45,813 bases of DNA from Flavobacteriaceae bacterium S0862 (GTDB lineage: Bacteria > Bacteroidota > Bacteroidia > Flavobacteriales > Flavobacteriaceae). Shown here one piece after another: positions 1 to 8,532 of the stretch (position 1 is its first letter; each line of letters opens with the position of its first letter). The position numbers were made by a program, and so were the translations under genes. Location: the NCBI GenBank assembly GCA_023015825.1, contig JALKAW010000011.1:1-45813 (forward strand), read 5' to 3'. A model generated the notes under the pieces. That model searched no databases and was not told the DNA's origin. It saw only the letters and a program-made list of their open reading frames with translations.

Positions 1-2
1 TA

Positions 3-923
3 TACGATGGTAATGCAGACAGTCCAAACTTTTTAGATTTAAGTATTGTAGAATTTGGAACCACAACAGGCGGTGCTGTATTAGGCATAGTAACTGAAGC
101 AGGTATCTGTGCATCCTTAGATGTTGCAGGTGCACCAATAACAGTTGTTGAAGAATCAACGGAATGTGCTGCAGATGCAGGAACATTATATTCAATGTCA
201 CCAATAAGTTGTTTTAGTGAGGGAACTACAATAATTACAGCAGATATTGATGATGCGCCAATAGTACCAGTAGGTTACAATCAGTTATATGTATTAACAA
301 ATGCATTTAATTTAACTATACTAAATGTATCAGAAACACCTGAATTTGAAATTAGTGATTCTGGATTTTATAGAATTCATAGTTTAGTTTATGATCCTAA
401 TACTTTAGATTTAAGCCTAGTAACACCTGGGGTAACTACTGGTTTTGATGTTGTTGAATTGATTGAAGAAAATGGTATTTGTGCATCATTAGATGTTCAA
501 GGAGCAATTAATTTGGTCATAAAATCAAGATGGTTCTGTGATTTCTTTAATAGGTATTTTAGCAGTAGTACAAGTAGAACTACTAATAATGATATTAGCG
601 CAAAAGATTTAGAATACTTTGTAAAGAAGTATAAAAGTTTTGATGCTTTTAGAAGAGATTTCATATCCAACAATACGATAGCTAATATTTATCCTAATCC
701 AGTTGCTGAAAAATTTAATATCGAAATGAACTTATTAGAAGATGAAGATATTAAGTTTAGTATAATCGATATACAAGGCCGTAAAGTCATGTTTGGATCT
801 GCTAAAGAATTGGAATTTGGTAAGAAAACAATTAAAACAAATGGTCTTAATGATGGTGTGTATTTGATTCAATTGGAGTCTGAATATCGAACAATAACTA
901 AGAAAATTATAATTAATAAATAA
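3..923 (+). CDS. T9SS type A sorting domain-containing secreted protein (5' truncated)
   Basis: The reading frame is open to the left edge, so only the C-terminal 306 residues are visible and the gene starts outside the window. An internal ATG at 195 is not a credible start because the frame upstream is open and repeats the sequence downstream. Two copies of a module of about 124 residues can be seen, each ending in a GICASLDV-type motif (codons near 102-131 and 474-503). The last 80 residues are a typical type IX secretion sorting domain, with a YPNP motif followed by beta strands and a GVYLIQL-type segment, ending in a basic KKIIINK tail. The protein is therefore expected to be exported, passed through the T9SS and released or anchored at the cell surface. 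The function of the repeat module is not recognised. Confidence 0.85.
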   Translation, partial: YDGNADSPNFLDLSIVEFGTTTGGAVLGIVTEAGICASLDVAGAPITVVEESTECAADAGTLYSMSPISCFSEGTTIITADIDDAPIVPVGYNQLYVLTNAFNLTILNVSETPEFEISDSGFYRIHSLVYDPNTLDLSLVTPGVTTGFDVVELIEENGICASLDVQGAINLVIKSRWFCDFFNRYFSSSTSRTTNNDISAKDLEYFVKKYKSFDAFRRDFISNNTIANIYPNPVAEKFNIEMNLLEDEDIKFSIIDIQGRKVMFGSAKELEFGKKTIKTNGLNDGVYLIQLESEYRTITKKIIINK

Positions 924-943
924 GAAAAAGAGAAATTTATTTT

Positions 944-974
944 AAGAGTCGTTATGAAAGTAACGACTCTTTTT
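944..974 (+). terminator. Rho-independent terminator after the T9SS protein
   Basis: An 11-bp perfect stem (AAGAGTCGTTA / TAACGACTCTT) with a 6-nt loop is followed by a T run. It lies 20 bases after the stop codon. Confidence 0.88.
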
Positions 975-1000
975 GTTGATTCAATTAATATGCTTTAAAC

Positions 1001-1030
1001 TTGTAAGTACTAATATTAACCGTATTTTTG
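1001..1030 (+). promoter_or_regulatory. Bacteroidota-type promoter for the SulP gene
   Basis: TTG at 1001-1003 and TATTTTTG at 1023-1030 are separated by 19 bases and fit the Bacteroidota -33/-7 consensus (TTG, TAnnTTTG). The predicted transcript would start about 17 bases before the ATG at 1054. Confidence 0.65.
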
Positions 1031-1053
1031 CCGCTTCTTAAAAACAAACCATT

Positions 1054-2667
1054 ATGACTGAGTTTATTAGAAAACGCGCAGCAAACGCTAAAAATGATAT
1101 TTTAAGTGGATTAACTGTAGCATTAGCTTTAGTGCCAGAGGCAGTGGCTTTTGCTTTTGTTGCTGGTGTTGACCCTTTGGTTGGTTTGTATGCAGCTTTT
1201 ATGATTGGTTTAATCACTTCTGTTTTTGGTGGACGACCTGGAATGATTAGTGGAGCAACAGGAGCTTTGGCTGTCGTTATGGTTGCACTAGTTGCTAAGG
1301 GGAATGCTATGGGAGCCGAAGGTGAGCAGCTAGGGTTATATTATCTATTTGCTACAGTCATTTTAATGGGCTTTATACAAATGCTTGCTGGTGTTTTTAA
1401 ACTCGGAAAGTTTGTACGATTGATTCCACACCCTGTAATGATGGGGTTCGTAAATGGTTTAGCTATTGTGATTTTCTTGTCGCAGCTAGGAATGTTTAAA
1501 GATGGTAATGGTTATTGGTTTACAGGTGGAAAATTATGGATTATGTTAGGATTAGTAGCACTAACCATGGGAATAATGATTGGGTTACCGAAGCTTACAA
1601 AAAAGCTTCCAGAGGCTTTAATTGCAATTTTAGTAGTATCTGGAATAGTGATTTTTGGAAACTTAGATGTGGCAACTGTTGGTAGTTTTATTCGCGATGG
1701 AGGCGGAGAAGGATTAAAAGGTGGTTTACCACAATTTCAAACAGATATTTTTAGTAAAGTCCCTTTTAGTTGGGAAACAATTAAATTTATTGGCCCTTAT
1801 GCTTTGATTCTTGCAGCTATTGGGTTGATTGAATCATTAATGACACTAAACTTAATAGACGATTTAACTGAAACTCGTGGAAACACAAACAGAGAATGTT
1901 TGGCTCAAGGTGGCGCCAATATTGTCACTGGTTTCTTTGGAGGTATGGGTGGTTGTGCAATGATTGGTCAATCAATAATAAACATTAAAGGCGGAGGACG
2001 AGGACGTCTCTCAGGTATTGTTGCTGCATTAGCCTTATTAGCCTTTATCTTATTTGCATCAGGTCTCATTGAACAAGTGCCAATTGCAGCTTTAGTTGGT
2101 GTTATGTTTATGGTAGTTATCGGGACGTTTGCATGGTCTAGTTTTAGAATTATGAATAAAATACCTAGAACAGATTTGTTTGTCTTGATCTTGGTGTCTG
2201 GATTAACTGTTTTATTTGATTTGGCAATTGCTGTAATTGCAGGTGTTATTGTAAGTGCTCTAGTGTTTTCATGGGAAAACGCTAAGCGTATTCGTGCTAG
2301 AAAACGTATGCGTGAGGATGGTACAAAAATTTATGAAATTTGGGGACCGTTATTCTTTGGAAGTATTACTGCATTTAATGAAAAGTTTGATGTAAAAAAT
2401 GATCCTGACCATGTAGAGATTGACTTTGTAGAATCACGAGTGAGTGATCACTCAGCAATTGAAGCCATTTTTGCTTTGGTTAATAAATATAAGGATGCTG
2501 GTAAATCTGTTAAATTAAAACATTTGAGCGAAGATTGTAAAATATTGCTCTATAAGTCAAGCCCAATGTTTAGGGATGTTATAGTAGAAGCTATAGATGA
2601 TCCTCGATATCATTTAGCAGAAAACCCTGAAGCATTTACCAAAGGTTTGGGAGAGTATAATTTATAA
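1054..2667 (+). CDS. SulP family inorganic anion transporter
   Basis: This 537-residue inner-membrane protein has about ten to twelve hydrophobic segments in its first 410 residues, then a cytoplasmic STAS domain from about residue 425 to the end, the standard SulP/SLC26 architecture. The N-terminal region carries the family pattern of a Pro-rich first helix and a GLY.A.....I...FG segment. Members carry sulfate, bicarbonate or other anions; the substrate cannot be read from sequence. The gene is monocistronic: a terminator and promoter precede it, and its last six bases overlap the convergent VOC gene. There is no carbonic anhydrase beside it to argue for bicarbonate. Confidence 0.9.
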   Translation: MTEFIRKRAANAKNDILSGLTVALALVPEAVAFAFVAGVDPLVGLYAAFMIGLITSVFGGRPGMISGATGALAVVMVALVAKGNAMGAEGEQLGLYYLFATVILMGFIQMLAGVFKLGKFVRLIPHPVMMGFVNGLAIVIFLSQLGMFKDGNGYWFTGGKLWIMLGLVALTMGIMIGLPKLTKKLPEALIAILVVSGIVIFGNLDVATVGSFIRDGGGEGLKGGLPQFQTDIFSKVPFSWETIKFIGPYALILAAIGLIESLMTLNLIDDLTETRGNTNRECLAQGGANIVTGFFGGMGGCAMIGQSIINIKGGGRGRLSGIVAALALLAFILFASGLIEQVPIAALVGVMFMVVIGTFAWSSFRIMNKIPRTDLFVLILVSGLTVLFDLAIAVIAGVIVSALVFSWENAKRIRARKRMREDGTKIYEIWGPLFFGSITAFNEKFDVKNDPDHVEIDFVESRVSDHSAIEAIFALVNKYKDAGKSVKLKHLSEDCKILLYKSSPMFRDVIVEAIDDPRYHLAENPEAFTKGLGEYNL

Positions 2668-3078
2668 ATGTTTGTAGAAGTCTTTCTCATCAACAACCAG
2701 AGTTGTAAGTTCTACAGTATGATTATCAGGATCTTTAAGGTAAATAGAATGAAAATAAATATGATCTTGAAAATCATATACTTCCCCTAACACCTTAAAA
2801 TGTTCTTGAGCTTTAATAAAATCTTTATTAGACACATTAAATGCAAAATGGTCTATTTTTACATGGCGAGATTCTGGATTAAGTTCATCATGTTCCAAAT
2901 TAGCAGGAAAAATGGCAAGACCGGATGTTCCTGATAACATAAATATAGGGAATTCTCCCCATGCTTCCAGCTGATATTTTTTGAGTCCTAAAACATGACT
3001 ATACCAATCAATTGATACATTCATGTCTTTAACACGAATAGCCACATGATCTAAAAAGTTGATATTGAAAGGTTTCAT
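2662..3078 (-). CDS. VOC family (glyoxalase/dioxygenase fold) protein
   Basis: A 138-residue single-domain vicinal-oxygen-chelate protein. The expected metal-ligand positions are visible: His11 in DHVAIRVKD, His77 in KIDHFAF and Glu123 in HTVELTT, so a metal-dependent enzyme is likely. The GL..YQLEAWGEFPIFML segment is typical of family members that are not classical glyoxalase I. The substrate is unknown. It is the last gene of the ddl-coaD-VOC run, 2 bases after coaD. Confidence 0.8.
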   Translation of the reverse strand: MKPFNINFLDHVAIRVKDMNVSIDWYSHVLGLKKYQLEAWGEFPIFMLSGTSGLAIFPANLEHDELNPESRHVKIDHFAFNVSNKDFIKAQEHFKVLGEVYDFQDHIYFHSIYLKDPDNHTVELTTLVVDEKDFYKHL

Positions 3079-3080
3079 GA

Positions 3081-3536
3081 TTATTTCACTCGTACACTGT
3101 TAGGAACTAGCTTGGTATAATCACCATTATTTCTAATAACATCCCGTACGATAGATGATGCTATGTAAGATGTTTGTGCTGATGTCAACAAAAAGACAGT
3201 CTCTATAGGTGCTAAATCTCTATTTGTATGCGCAATGGCTTTTTCAAATTCAAAATCGGCAGGATTACGTAGTCCTCTTAATATAAATTCCACTCCTATT
3301 TCCTTACAAAAATCTACTGTCAAGCCTTTATAGGTTACTACTTTTACTTTTGGTTCATTAGCAAAAGTGTCTTCAATAAACTTTTTACGCTCTTCTAAAG
3401 AGAACATATATTTTTTATTAGAGTTTACACCAATAGCTACAATAATTTCATCAAATAGTGTTACGCCACGTTTAATAATATCGTAGTGACCTAAAGTAAT
3501 TGGATCAAAAGATCCTGGGAATATAGCTTGTTTCAT
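3081..3536 (-). CDS. coaD: Pantetheine-phosphate adenylyltransferase
   Basis: CoaD transfers AMP from ATP to 4'-phosphopantetheine, the penultimate step of coenzyme A synthesis in the cytoplasm. The 151-residue length is normal. It begins with the nucleotidyltransferase signature FPGSFDPITLGH (His17 is the catalytic T/HxGH His), has the GLRNPADFEFE substrate segment in the middle and the SSxVR motif near the C terminus. It lies 18 bases after ddl and 2 before the VOC gene, so the three are probably co-transcribed. Confidence 0.96.
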   Translation of the reverse strand: MKQAIFPGSFDPITLGHYDIIKRGVTLFDEIIVAIGVNSNKKYMFSLEERKKFIEDTFANEPKVKVVTYKGLTVDFCKEIGVEFILRGLRNPADFEFEKAIAHTNRDLAPIETVFLLTSAQTSYIASSIVRDVIRNNGDYTKLVPNSVRVK

Positions 3537-3554
3537 GATTTAAATTTACACTTT

Positions 3555-4529
3555 TTATTTCATAGCCTCTTCAATAGCATTACCAAATAAGGCCTTCAAA
3601 GAGATTCCAGCTGCTGCTGCCTGTTGAGGTAAGATACTTTCTTTAGTTAACCCAGGGACCGTATTTACTTCTAGTAAGTGTGGTTCGCCATCTTTAAAAA
3701 TGTATTCACTTCTTGTGAAACCATCCATTTTAAGTATTTCATAGACCTGTTTGGCAAGGTTCTGCACCTTCTTAGTCATATCGTTACTAATTCTTGCAGG
3801 TGTTATTTCTTGTGACTCACCTAGATATTTAGCTTTATAATCAAAGAAATCATTGTCACTCACTATTTCGGTAATTGGTAATACTTTTACTTCACCTTTG
3901 TATTTAATAACACCAACAGAGACTTCCACACCATCTAAAAAAGACTCAATTATAATTTCATTATCCTCAGCAAAGGCTACATCAATAGCATTTTGTAAAT
4001 CCTCTTTTTTATAAACTTTAGTAATCCCAAAACTACTTCCTGCTTTATTGGCTTTAACAAAACAAGGTAATCCCACTTTTTTAATGATGGCATCTTCATC
4101 AATCTTATCACCTAAATTTATATAATATGATTCTGCAGTTTTAATTCCGTAAGGTTTTAAAACACTCAAGCAGTCACGTTTATTAAACGTCAATGCTGCT
4201 TGATACATATTGCAACTTGTTTGAGGAATATTCAATAGTTCAAAATACGCTTGCATAAAACCATCTTCTCCTGGAGAACCATGAATAGAGTTAAATACAC
4301 AATCGAAATTTGTTTTTTGATTATGTATTGTAACCGAAAAATCATGTTTATCAATTGGAAATTCATTGTCATTATCATCTACATAAACCCACTTATTTTT
4401 GAAAATATGGATGCGATAGATATTGTATTTTGTATCATCTAGTGATTCATATACAACATTTCCACTTTTTAATGAGATTTCATATTCGCTAGAATAACCT
4501 CCCATAATAATCGCAATATTTTTTCTCAT
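3555..4529 (-). CDS. ddl: D-alanine--D-alanine ligase
   Basis: Ddl joins two D-Ala residues with ATP for peptidoglycan precursor synthesis. The 324-residue protein has the N-terminal GGYSSEYEIS segment with Glu15 at the position of the E. coli DdlB catalytic Glu, an ATP-grasp core, and the C-terminal Mg-binding LLEVNTVPGLT motif. It is divergent from the PASTA protein gene. Placing a cell-wall enzyme beside a PASTA protein suggests a shared wall context. Confidence 0.96.
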   Translation of the reverse strand: MRKNIAIIMGGYSSEYEISLKSGNVVYESLDDTKYNIYRIHIFKNKWVYVDDNDNEFPIDKHDFSVTIHNQKTNFDCVFNSIHGSPGEDGFMQAYFELLNIPQTSCNMYQAALTFNKRDCLSVLKPYGIKTAESYYINLGDKIDEDAIIKKVGLPCFVKANKAGSSFGITKVYKKEDLQNAIDVAFAEDNEIIIESFLDGVEVSVGVIKYKGEVKVLPITEIVSDNDFFDYKAKYLGESQEITPARISNDMTKKVQNLAKQVYEILKMDGFTRSEYIFKDGEPHLLEVNTVPGLTKESILPQQAAAAGISLKALFGNAIEEAMK

Positions 4530-4681
4530 TGATTAAAAGTATTTATGTTTCAATAAAATAGCTATTTTGACCGTTTTGTAAAAATATCATTTATTCATGT
4601 AACGCAAAACCTTTTTGTTTTAATATACGTATATCTTAAAACTAAAGTTTACCCAATTAATCGTAAAACTATAAAAATGTG

Positions 4682-4689
4682 TAGTTTTG
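4682..4689 (+). promoter_or_regulatory. -7 promoter element of the PASTA protein-rluD operon
   Basis: TAGTTTTG matches TAnnTTTG; no clear -33 TTG was found. It covers a possible TTG start at 4687, which argues for the ATG at 4708 as the true start and a leader of about 12 bases. Confidence 0.5.
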
Positions 4690-4707
4690 TTAAATATTTT
4701 CAGCAGT

Positions 4708-5259
4708 ATGAGTATTATAAAATTTGTAACCAGTAAAGAGTTTTTAAAACAATTGGTATTAGCTATTGTTGCGCTTATAATTATTGGTTTTTTTACGCTT
4801 AGGTATTTAAAATTTTCAACCAATCATGGCGATTTTGTTGAAGTTCCAGAACTAAAAGGGAAAACTTTAAATGTAGTTCAAATTGAAATTGATGACAAAG
4901 ACTTAGCGATGGTTGTTCAAGATTCGGCTAATTATAATCCAAATTATCCTAAATATTCAGTAATTGACCAACAACCTGCTGCGGGTTCTTTAGTAAAAGA
5001 AAATAGAAAAATTTACCTAACCTTAAATCCGTCAGGATATAAAAAAGTAGGTGTTCCAAATATTATTAGACGAACATTTAGGCAAGCAAAACCTACTTTA
5101 GAAGCCTTGGGTTTTGAAGTTGGAGAGATAACACGTGTGAACGATATAGGTTTAGATCAAGTCATTGAAATAAAGTATAAAGGTGAAAAAATAAATCCTG
5201 GAACCATGCTAGAGAAAACAACAAAAATTGATTTGGTTTTAGGTAATGGAAAACAATAA
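4708..5259 (+). CDS. PASTA domain-containing membrane protein
   Basis: A 183-residue protein with a short cytoplasmic N terminus, one transmembrane helix at about residues 14-33 and two PASTA domains outside the membrane (about 44-108 and 112-180), recognisable from VPELKGKTLNVVQ and VPNIIRRTFRQAKPTLEALG. PASTA domains bind peptidoglycan fragments, but here there is no kinase or transpeptidase domain, so it is a stand-alone anchor or sensor. The start is the ATG at 4708; an in-frame TTG seven codons upstream lies inside the promoter. The 3' end overlaps rluD by 14 bases, implying translational coupling. Confidence 0.88.
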   Translation: MSIIKFVTSKEFLKQLVLAIVALIIIGFFTLRYLKFSTNHGDFVEVPELKGKTLNVVQIEIDDKDLAMVVQDSANYNPNYPKYSVIDQQPAAGSLVKENRKIYLTLNPSGYKKVGVPNIIRRTFRQAKPTLEALGFEVGEITRVNDIGLDQVIEIKYKGEKINPGTMLEKTTKIDLVLGNGKQ

Positions 5260-6301
5260 CCCCACAATGGAAACCAATAATTTTCCAGAAGAAAATCCTG
5301 AACTTTACGAGCATCATTCTTTTACGGTTGAAAAAGGACAACAACCTTTGCGTATCGATAAATACTTAATGAATTTTATAGAAAATGCTACGAGAAATAA
5401 AGTTCAAGCGGCAGCAAAGGGTGGAAGTATTCGCGTTAATGGAATTCCTGTAAAATCAAATTATAAGGTAAAACCCTTAGATGAAATAAAAGTCCTTTTT
5501 GAGCATCCTCCTCATGAAAATTTATTAGTCCCTGAAGATATTCCAATCGATATTATTTATGAAGATGAACATCTATTGGTATTAAACAAACCTGCTGGTA
5601 TGGTTGTACATCCTGGACATGGAAATTACTCAGGAACATTAATTAACGCACTCACGTTTCATTTTGATAATCTTCCAAATAATTCTAGTGATAGACCAGG
5701 TTTGGTACATAGAATTGATAAAGATACTAGTGGACTTTTAGTCGTAGCAAAAACAGAGAAAGCTATGAGTTATTTATCAAATCAGTTTGCTGAAAAGACA
5801 AGTGAAAGAGAGTATATAGCCTTGGTTTGGGGAAATGTTGAAGAAGACGAAGGTACTATTGAAGGAAATATTGGTCGTCATCCAAAAAACAGATTGCAGA
5901 ATACCGTTTATCTTGATGATGATGAAGATAAAGGAAAACCAGCTGTTACACATTACAAAGTGCTAGAGCGTTTAGGGTATGTCACTTTGGTATCTTGTAG
6001 GCTTGAAACAGGTCGTACACATCAAATTAGGGTACATATGAAGCATATTGGACACACATTGTTTAATGACGAACGTTATGGAGGTGAAAAAATATTAAAA
6101 GGTACAACCTTTACTAAATACAAGCAGTTTGTAGACAATTGTTTTAAGGTATTGCCAAGGCAAGCACTTCATGCAAAAACACTTGGTTTCAAGCATCCTA
6201 AAACAGGCGAGTGGATGAGTTTTACCACAGAATTACCAGAAGATATGCAACAATGTATTAAAAAGTGGCGAGCTTACTCAAAGCATCAAGATAATTTATA
6301 A
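5246..6301 (+). CDS. rluD: RluA/RluD family 23S rRNA pseudouridine synthase
   Basis: The enzyme isomerises uridines in 23S rRNA. The 351-residue protein has an N-terminal S4 RNA-binding domain (about residues 33-90) and the RluA-type catalytic domain with the HRIDKDTSG motif at 155-163, where Asp158 is the catalytic nucleophile. The later GRTHQIRVHMKHIGH motif is also complete. RluD is the best assignment within the family because of the S4 domain and length, but RluC-type activity cannot be excluded. ATG at 5246 or 5267 could be the start; 5246 overlaps the PASTA gene. Confidence 0.9.
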   Translation: MENNNPTMETNNFPEENPELYEHHSFTVEKGQQPLRIDKYLMNFIENATRNKVQAAAKGGSIRVNGIPVKSNYKVKPLDEIKVLFEHPPHENLLVPEDIPIDIIYEDEHLLVLNKPAGMVVHPGHGNYSGTLINALTFHFDNLPNNSSDRPGLVHRIDKDTSGLLVVAKTEKAMSYLSNQFAEKTSEREYIALVWGNVEEDEGTIEGNIGRHPKNRLQNTVYLDDDEDKGKPAVTHYKVLERLGYVTLVSCRLETGRTHQIRVHMKHIGHTLFNDERYGGEKILKGTTFTKYKQFVDNCFKVLPRQALHAKTLGFKHPKTGEWMSFTTELPEDMQQCIKKWRAYSKHQDNL

Positions 6302-6329
6302 GTCTATATATAATTACTTCTAAAATTAG

Positions 6330-6360
6330 TTTCATTTCATTGCTGTTACTCTTAAATTTG
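6330..6360 (+). promoter_or_regulatory. Promoter upstream of yaaA
   Basis: TAAATTTG at 6353-6360 fits the -7 consensus, with TTTC (one mismatch from TTTG) at 6330-6333, 19 bases upstream. Confidence 0.45.
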
Positions 6361-6380
6361 AGAAACAAAAATGAATCACG

Positions 6381-7139
6381 ATGAAACTAGTTCTTTCTCC
6401 AGCAAAATCATTGAATTTTGAAAGTGAATTGCCAACCAATAAAGCTACAGAATCTTGTTTTTTAAAAGAAGCTGAGCGTTTAAACAAATTGCTTAAAAAG
6501 AAATCTGCGAAGAGTTTGTCACACCTTATGAAGATTTCAGATAATTTAGGGCAATTAAATTATGAGCGTAATCAAGAATGGCAATTACCATTTACCCAAG
6601 ATAATGCTAGACAAGCAGTGTATGCGTTTTCTGGCGATGTGTATCGTGGGTTAGATGCCTATACAATCCCTAAAGATAAACTGGAAAAAGTTCAAGATAC
6701 TATTAGAATCATTTCTGGGCTTTATGGTTTATTAAAACCATTAGATTTAATTCAGCCTTATCGTTTAGAAATGGGAACAAAATTTCCAGTAGGTAAAAAC
6801 AAAAATCTCTATGAGTTTTGGAAGCAAAAAATCACCAAAACTTTGAATGAAGAGCTTGAAGAAGATGAGGTTTTTCTTAACCTTGCTAGCAATGAGTATT
6901 TTAAAGCAATAGATGCTAAGGCATTAAAAGTACCCGTAATTACAGCTAATTTTAAAGACCTTAAAAATGGTGAGTACAAAACCATTATGACTTTCGCAAA
7001 ATTAGCAAGAGGCTACATGACACGGTACATTATTGATACAAACGCAAATACCATTGACGATATTAAAGGCTTTAATTATGAAGGTTATGGTTTTAGCGAG
7101 TCCATGTCAACTGAAACTGAACTAGTGTTTATTAGATAA
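6381..7139 (+). CDS. yaaA: Peroxide stress protein YaaA (DUF328/UPF0246)
   Basis: The 252-residue protein matches the YaaA family throughout: the N-terminal LVLSPAKSLNF, the central GLYGLLKPLDLIQPYRLEMG and the C-terminal FAKLARGYMTRYII. In E. coli, YaaA lowers free iron under hydrogen peroxide stress and binds DNA. It has its own promoter and is convergent with the bTHX gene. It is a soluble cytoplasmic protein. Confidence 0.93.
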   Translation: MKLVLSPAKSLNFESELPTNKATESCFLKEAERLNKLLKKKSAKSLSHLMKISDNLGQLNYERNQEWQLPFTQDNARQAVYAFSGDVYRGLDAYTIPKDKLEKVQDTIRIISGLYGLLKPLDLIQPYRLEMGTKFPVGKNKNLYEFWKQKITKTLNEELEEDEVFLNLASNEYFKAIDAKALKVPVITANFKDLKNGEYKTIMTFAKLARGYMTRYIIDTNANTIDDIKGFNYEGYGFSESMSTETELVFIR

Positions 7140-7160
7140 AAAAACCAAAATAATTCTTGC

Positions 7161-7376
7161 TTATTTTTTGTCAGCTTTTTTTGGAGCTGCTTTTTTATTG
7201 GCTGCAGCTTTAGGTTTTGGAGCTGCTTTTGGTTTAGCTACAGTTTTTTTTGTAGTTTCTTTTTTGGGCTTGGTTTCAACAACTTTAAAGACTTTAGCTT
7301 TTTTTCGAGGACGCCTAACACCATAGCTTCCCATTGTTATTTTTCCACGTTTCGTTTTTTTGTCGCCTTTTCCCAT
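7161..7376 (-). CDS. Small ribosomal subunit protein bTHX
   Basis: A 71-residue, extremely basic protein. The first 30 residues (MGKGDKKTKRGKI, then GSYGVRRPRKK) are the bTHX signature found in Bacteroidota, where a short peptide packs into the head of the 30S subunit. The remaining 40 residues are a low-complexity tail of Lys, Ala, Pro and Thr, longer than the peptide known from Thermus, and may bind RNA non-specifically. It is convergent with yaaA, with an AT-only 7-bp hairpin (7147-7153/7161-7167) between them. Confidence 0.82.
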   Translation of the reverse strand: MGKGDKKTKRGKITMGSYGVRRPRKKAKVFKVVETKPKKETTKKTVAKPKAAPKPKAAANKKAAPKKADKK

Positions 7377-7438
7377 CAGTAACTGTTTAGAGGTTAGTTA
7401 TTTAAAAATACTATTTTTAACATTGAATTCAAAATACT

Positions 7439-8119
7439 ATGTTTTTTCACAAGCATCCTTATCAAGCTTTCATTCAACAAGATACAACAAAATTAATAGT
7501 GGGTACTTTACCACCACCACGATTTTCTACAGGTGAGCTTTTAGAGAAGGATGTCGATTTTTGTTATGGTAGTTATTACAACTCGTTGTGGTTGTTTATA
7601 GATAAAATCCATAACCTTGGGTTGCGTTTTGATAATTCACAAAAAGCTATTAATGAGCGGAGACGATTTTTAATACAACATAAAATTGGTGTTTGCGATA
7701 TTGTTGAAAGTGCAGAAAGAGAAAAAATTGATGCATCCGATTTAGGTATGAAAAACATTGTGCTTAGAGATGTTGTTGGTTATTTAAAGCAATATCCAAA
7801 TATTGATACCTTGTTGTTTACTGGCGGAAACAGCAAAAATGGGCCAGAATATTTTTTCAGAAAACATCTTAAAGAATATGATTTGAAACTAGAAATGGTT
7901 TCGAATGTTATTCCAAGAATTCATCAGTTTAAACTCCCTATTAGGTCGGGCGTAGTTGAAACCTCATTTAGAATAATCAAAACAGTATCATTAACTTCAG
8001 GCTCTGGAGCTGCTAATATTTCGATAAGTAGAACACCCTTTTACAAGCAACAAAAATCAAAGAATCCTAAGTTTAATACGTTTGACTTTAGAGTAATGCA
8101 ATACAAAGAGTTTCTCTAG
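7439..8119 (+). CDS. Uracil-DNA glycosylase family protein
   Basis: A 226-residue soluble protein. The N terminus (HPYQAFI, then KLIVGTLPPPRF) resembles the water-activating region of the MUG/uracil-DNA-glycosylase superfamily, and a GVCDIVESAER segment and LLFTGGNSKNG follow at expected positions. The family removes uracil or mismatched bases from DNA. The assignment is by general resemblance, and I cannot point to a verified catalytic residue, so activity is uncertain. The 3' end overlaps the convergent membrane-protein gene by four bases. Confidence 0.6.
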   Translation: MFFHKHPYQAFIQQDTTKLIVGTLPPPRFSTGELLEKDVDFCYGSYYNSLWLFIDKIHNLGLRFDNSQKAINERRRFLIQHKIGVCDIVESAEREKIDASDLGMKNIVLRDVVGYLKQYPNIDTLLFTGGNSKNGPEYFFRKHLKEYDLKLEMVSNVIPRIHQFKLPIRSGVVETSFRIIKTVSLTSGSGAANISISRTPFYKQQKSKNPKFNTFDFRVMQYKEFL

Positions 8120-8448
8120 TTTTTTGACCAAACGGAATAAATAATATACAGCAATCCAGGAAATGCAAAGGCACTTATTAAAGCGCTTGAAGCCAAATCT
8201 GGTCTTATTATATGGAGAAAAATCATTCCTCCAACTGTAATTAAACCACCAATGCCTTTCCATTTAAATGCCAATAGCAAGCCTATAATAGTGCTACCTG
8301 GAAATAAGAGTAAAGCAATAACGTCTGAATTACTTATAGCAGTAGTATTCGAATCCGTAAATAATTCGCCTATAGTCATAAATAACAAAAATATAATGAC
8401 TAAGGTGCCTAGTATTCTTGCAGACCAAAGAATCATTTTAAATAACAC
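8116..8448 (-). CDS. Small membrane protein, function unknown
   Basis: A 110-residue hydrophobic protein with three or four predicted transmembrane segments (about residues 8-27, 43-62, 66-82 and 88-107) and a short charged C terminus. No family is recognised with confidence; it resembles small uncharacterised membrane proteins of Flavobacteriia. It is 84 bases from the upstream lipoprotein gene on the same strand, so co-transcription is possible but not shown. Confidence 0.7.
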   Translation of the reverse strand: MLFKMILWSARILGTLVIIFLLFMTIGELFTDSNTTAISNSDVIALLLFPGSTIIGLLLAFKWKGIGGLITVGGMIFLHIIRPDLASSALISAFAFPGLLYIIYSVWSKN

Positions 8449-8532
8449 TTTTCGAGGGATTAATTAATGATATGCCCTACTAATATAACTAATTATAAAT
8501 AACTAATTGGTGTTGTGGTAATTATACCTTAA

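Noticed and set aside
195-923. ATG at 195 as the start of the T9SS protein
   Set aside because: The frame is open through the left edge and the upstream codons encode the same repeat module, so 195 is an internal Met.
4687-4707. TTG at 4687 as the start of the PASTA protein
   Set aside because: The TTG lies inside the TAGTTTTG promoter element; the ATG at 4708 is preferred.
7147-7167. Hairpin AAAATAA/TTATTTT between yaaA and the bTHX gene as a terminator
   Set aside because: The stem is only seven A/T pairs and overlaps a stop codon; not strong enough for a separate feature.
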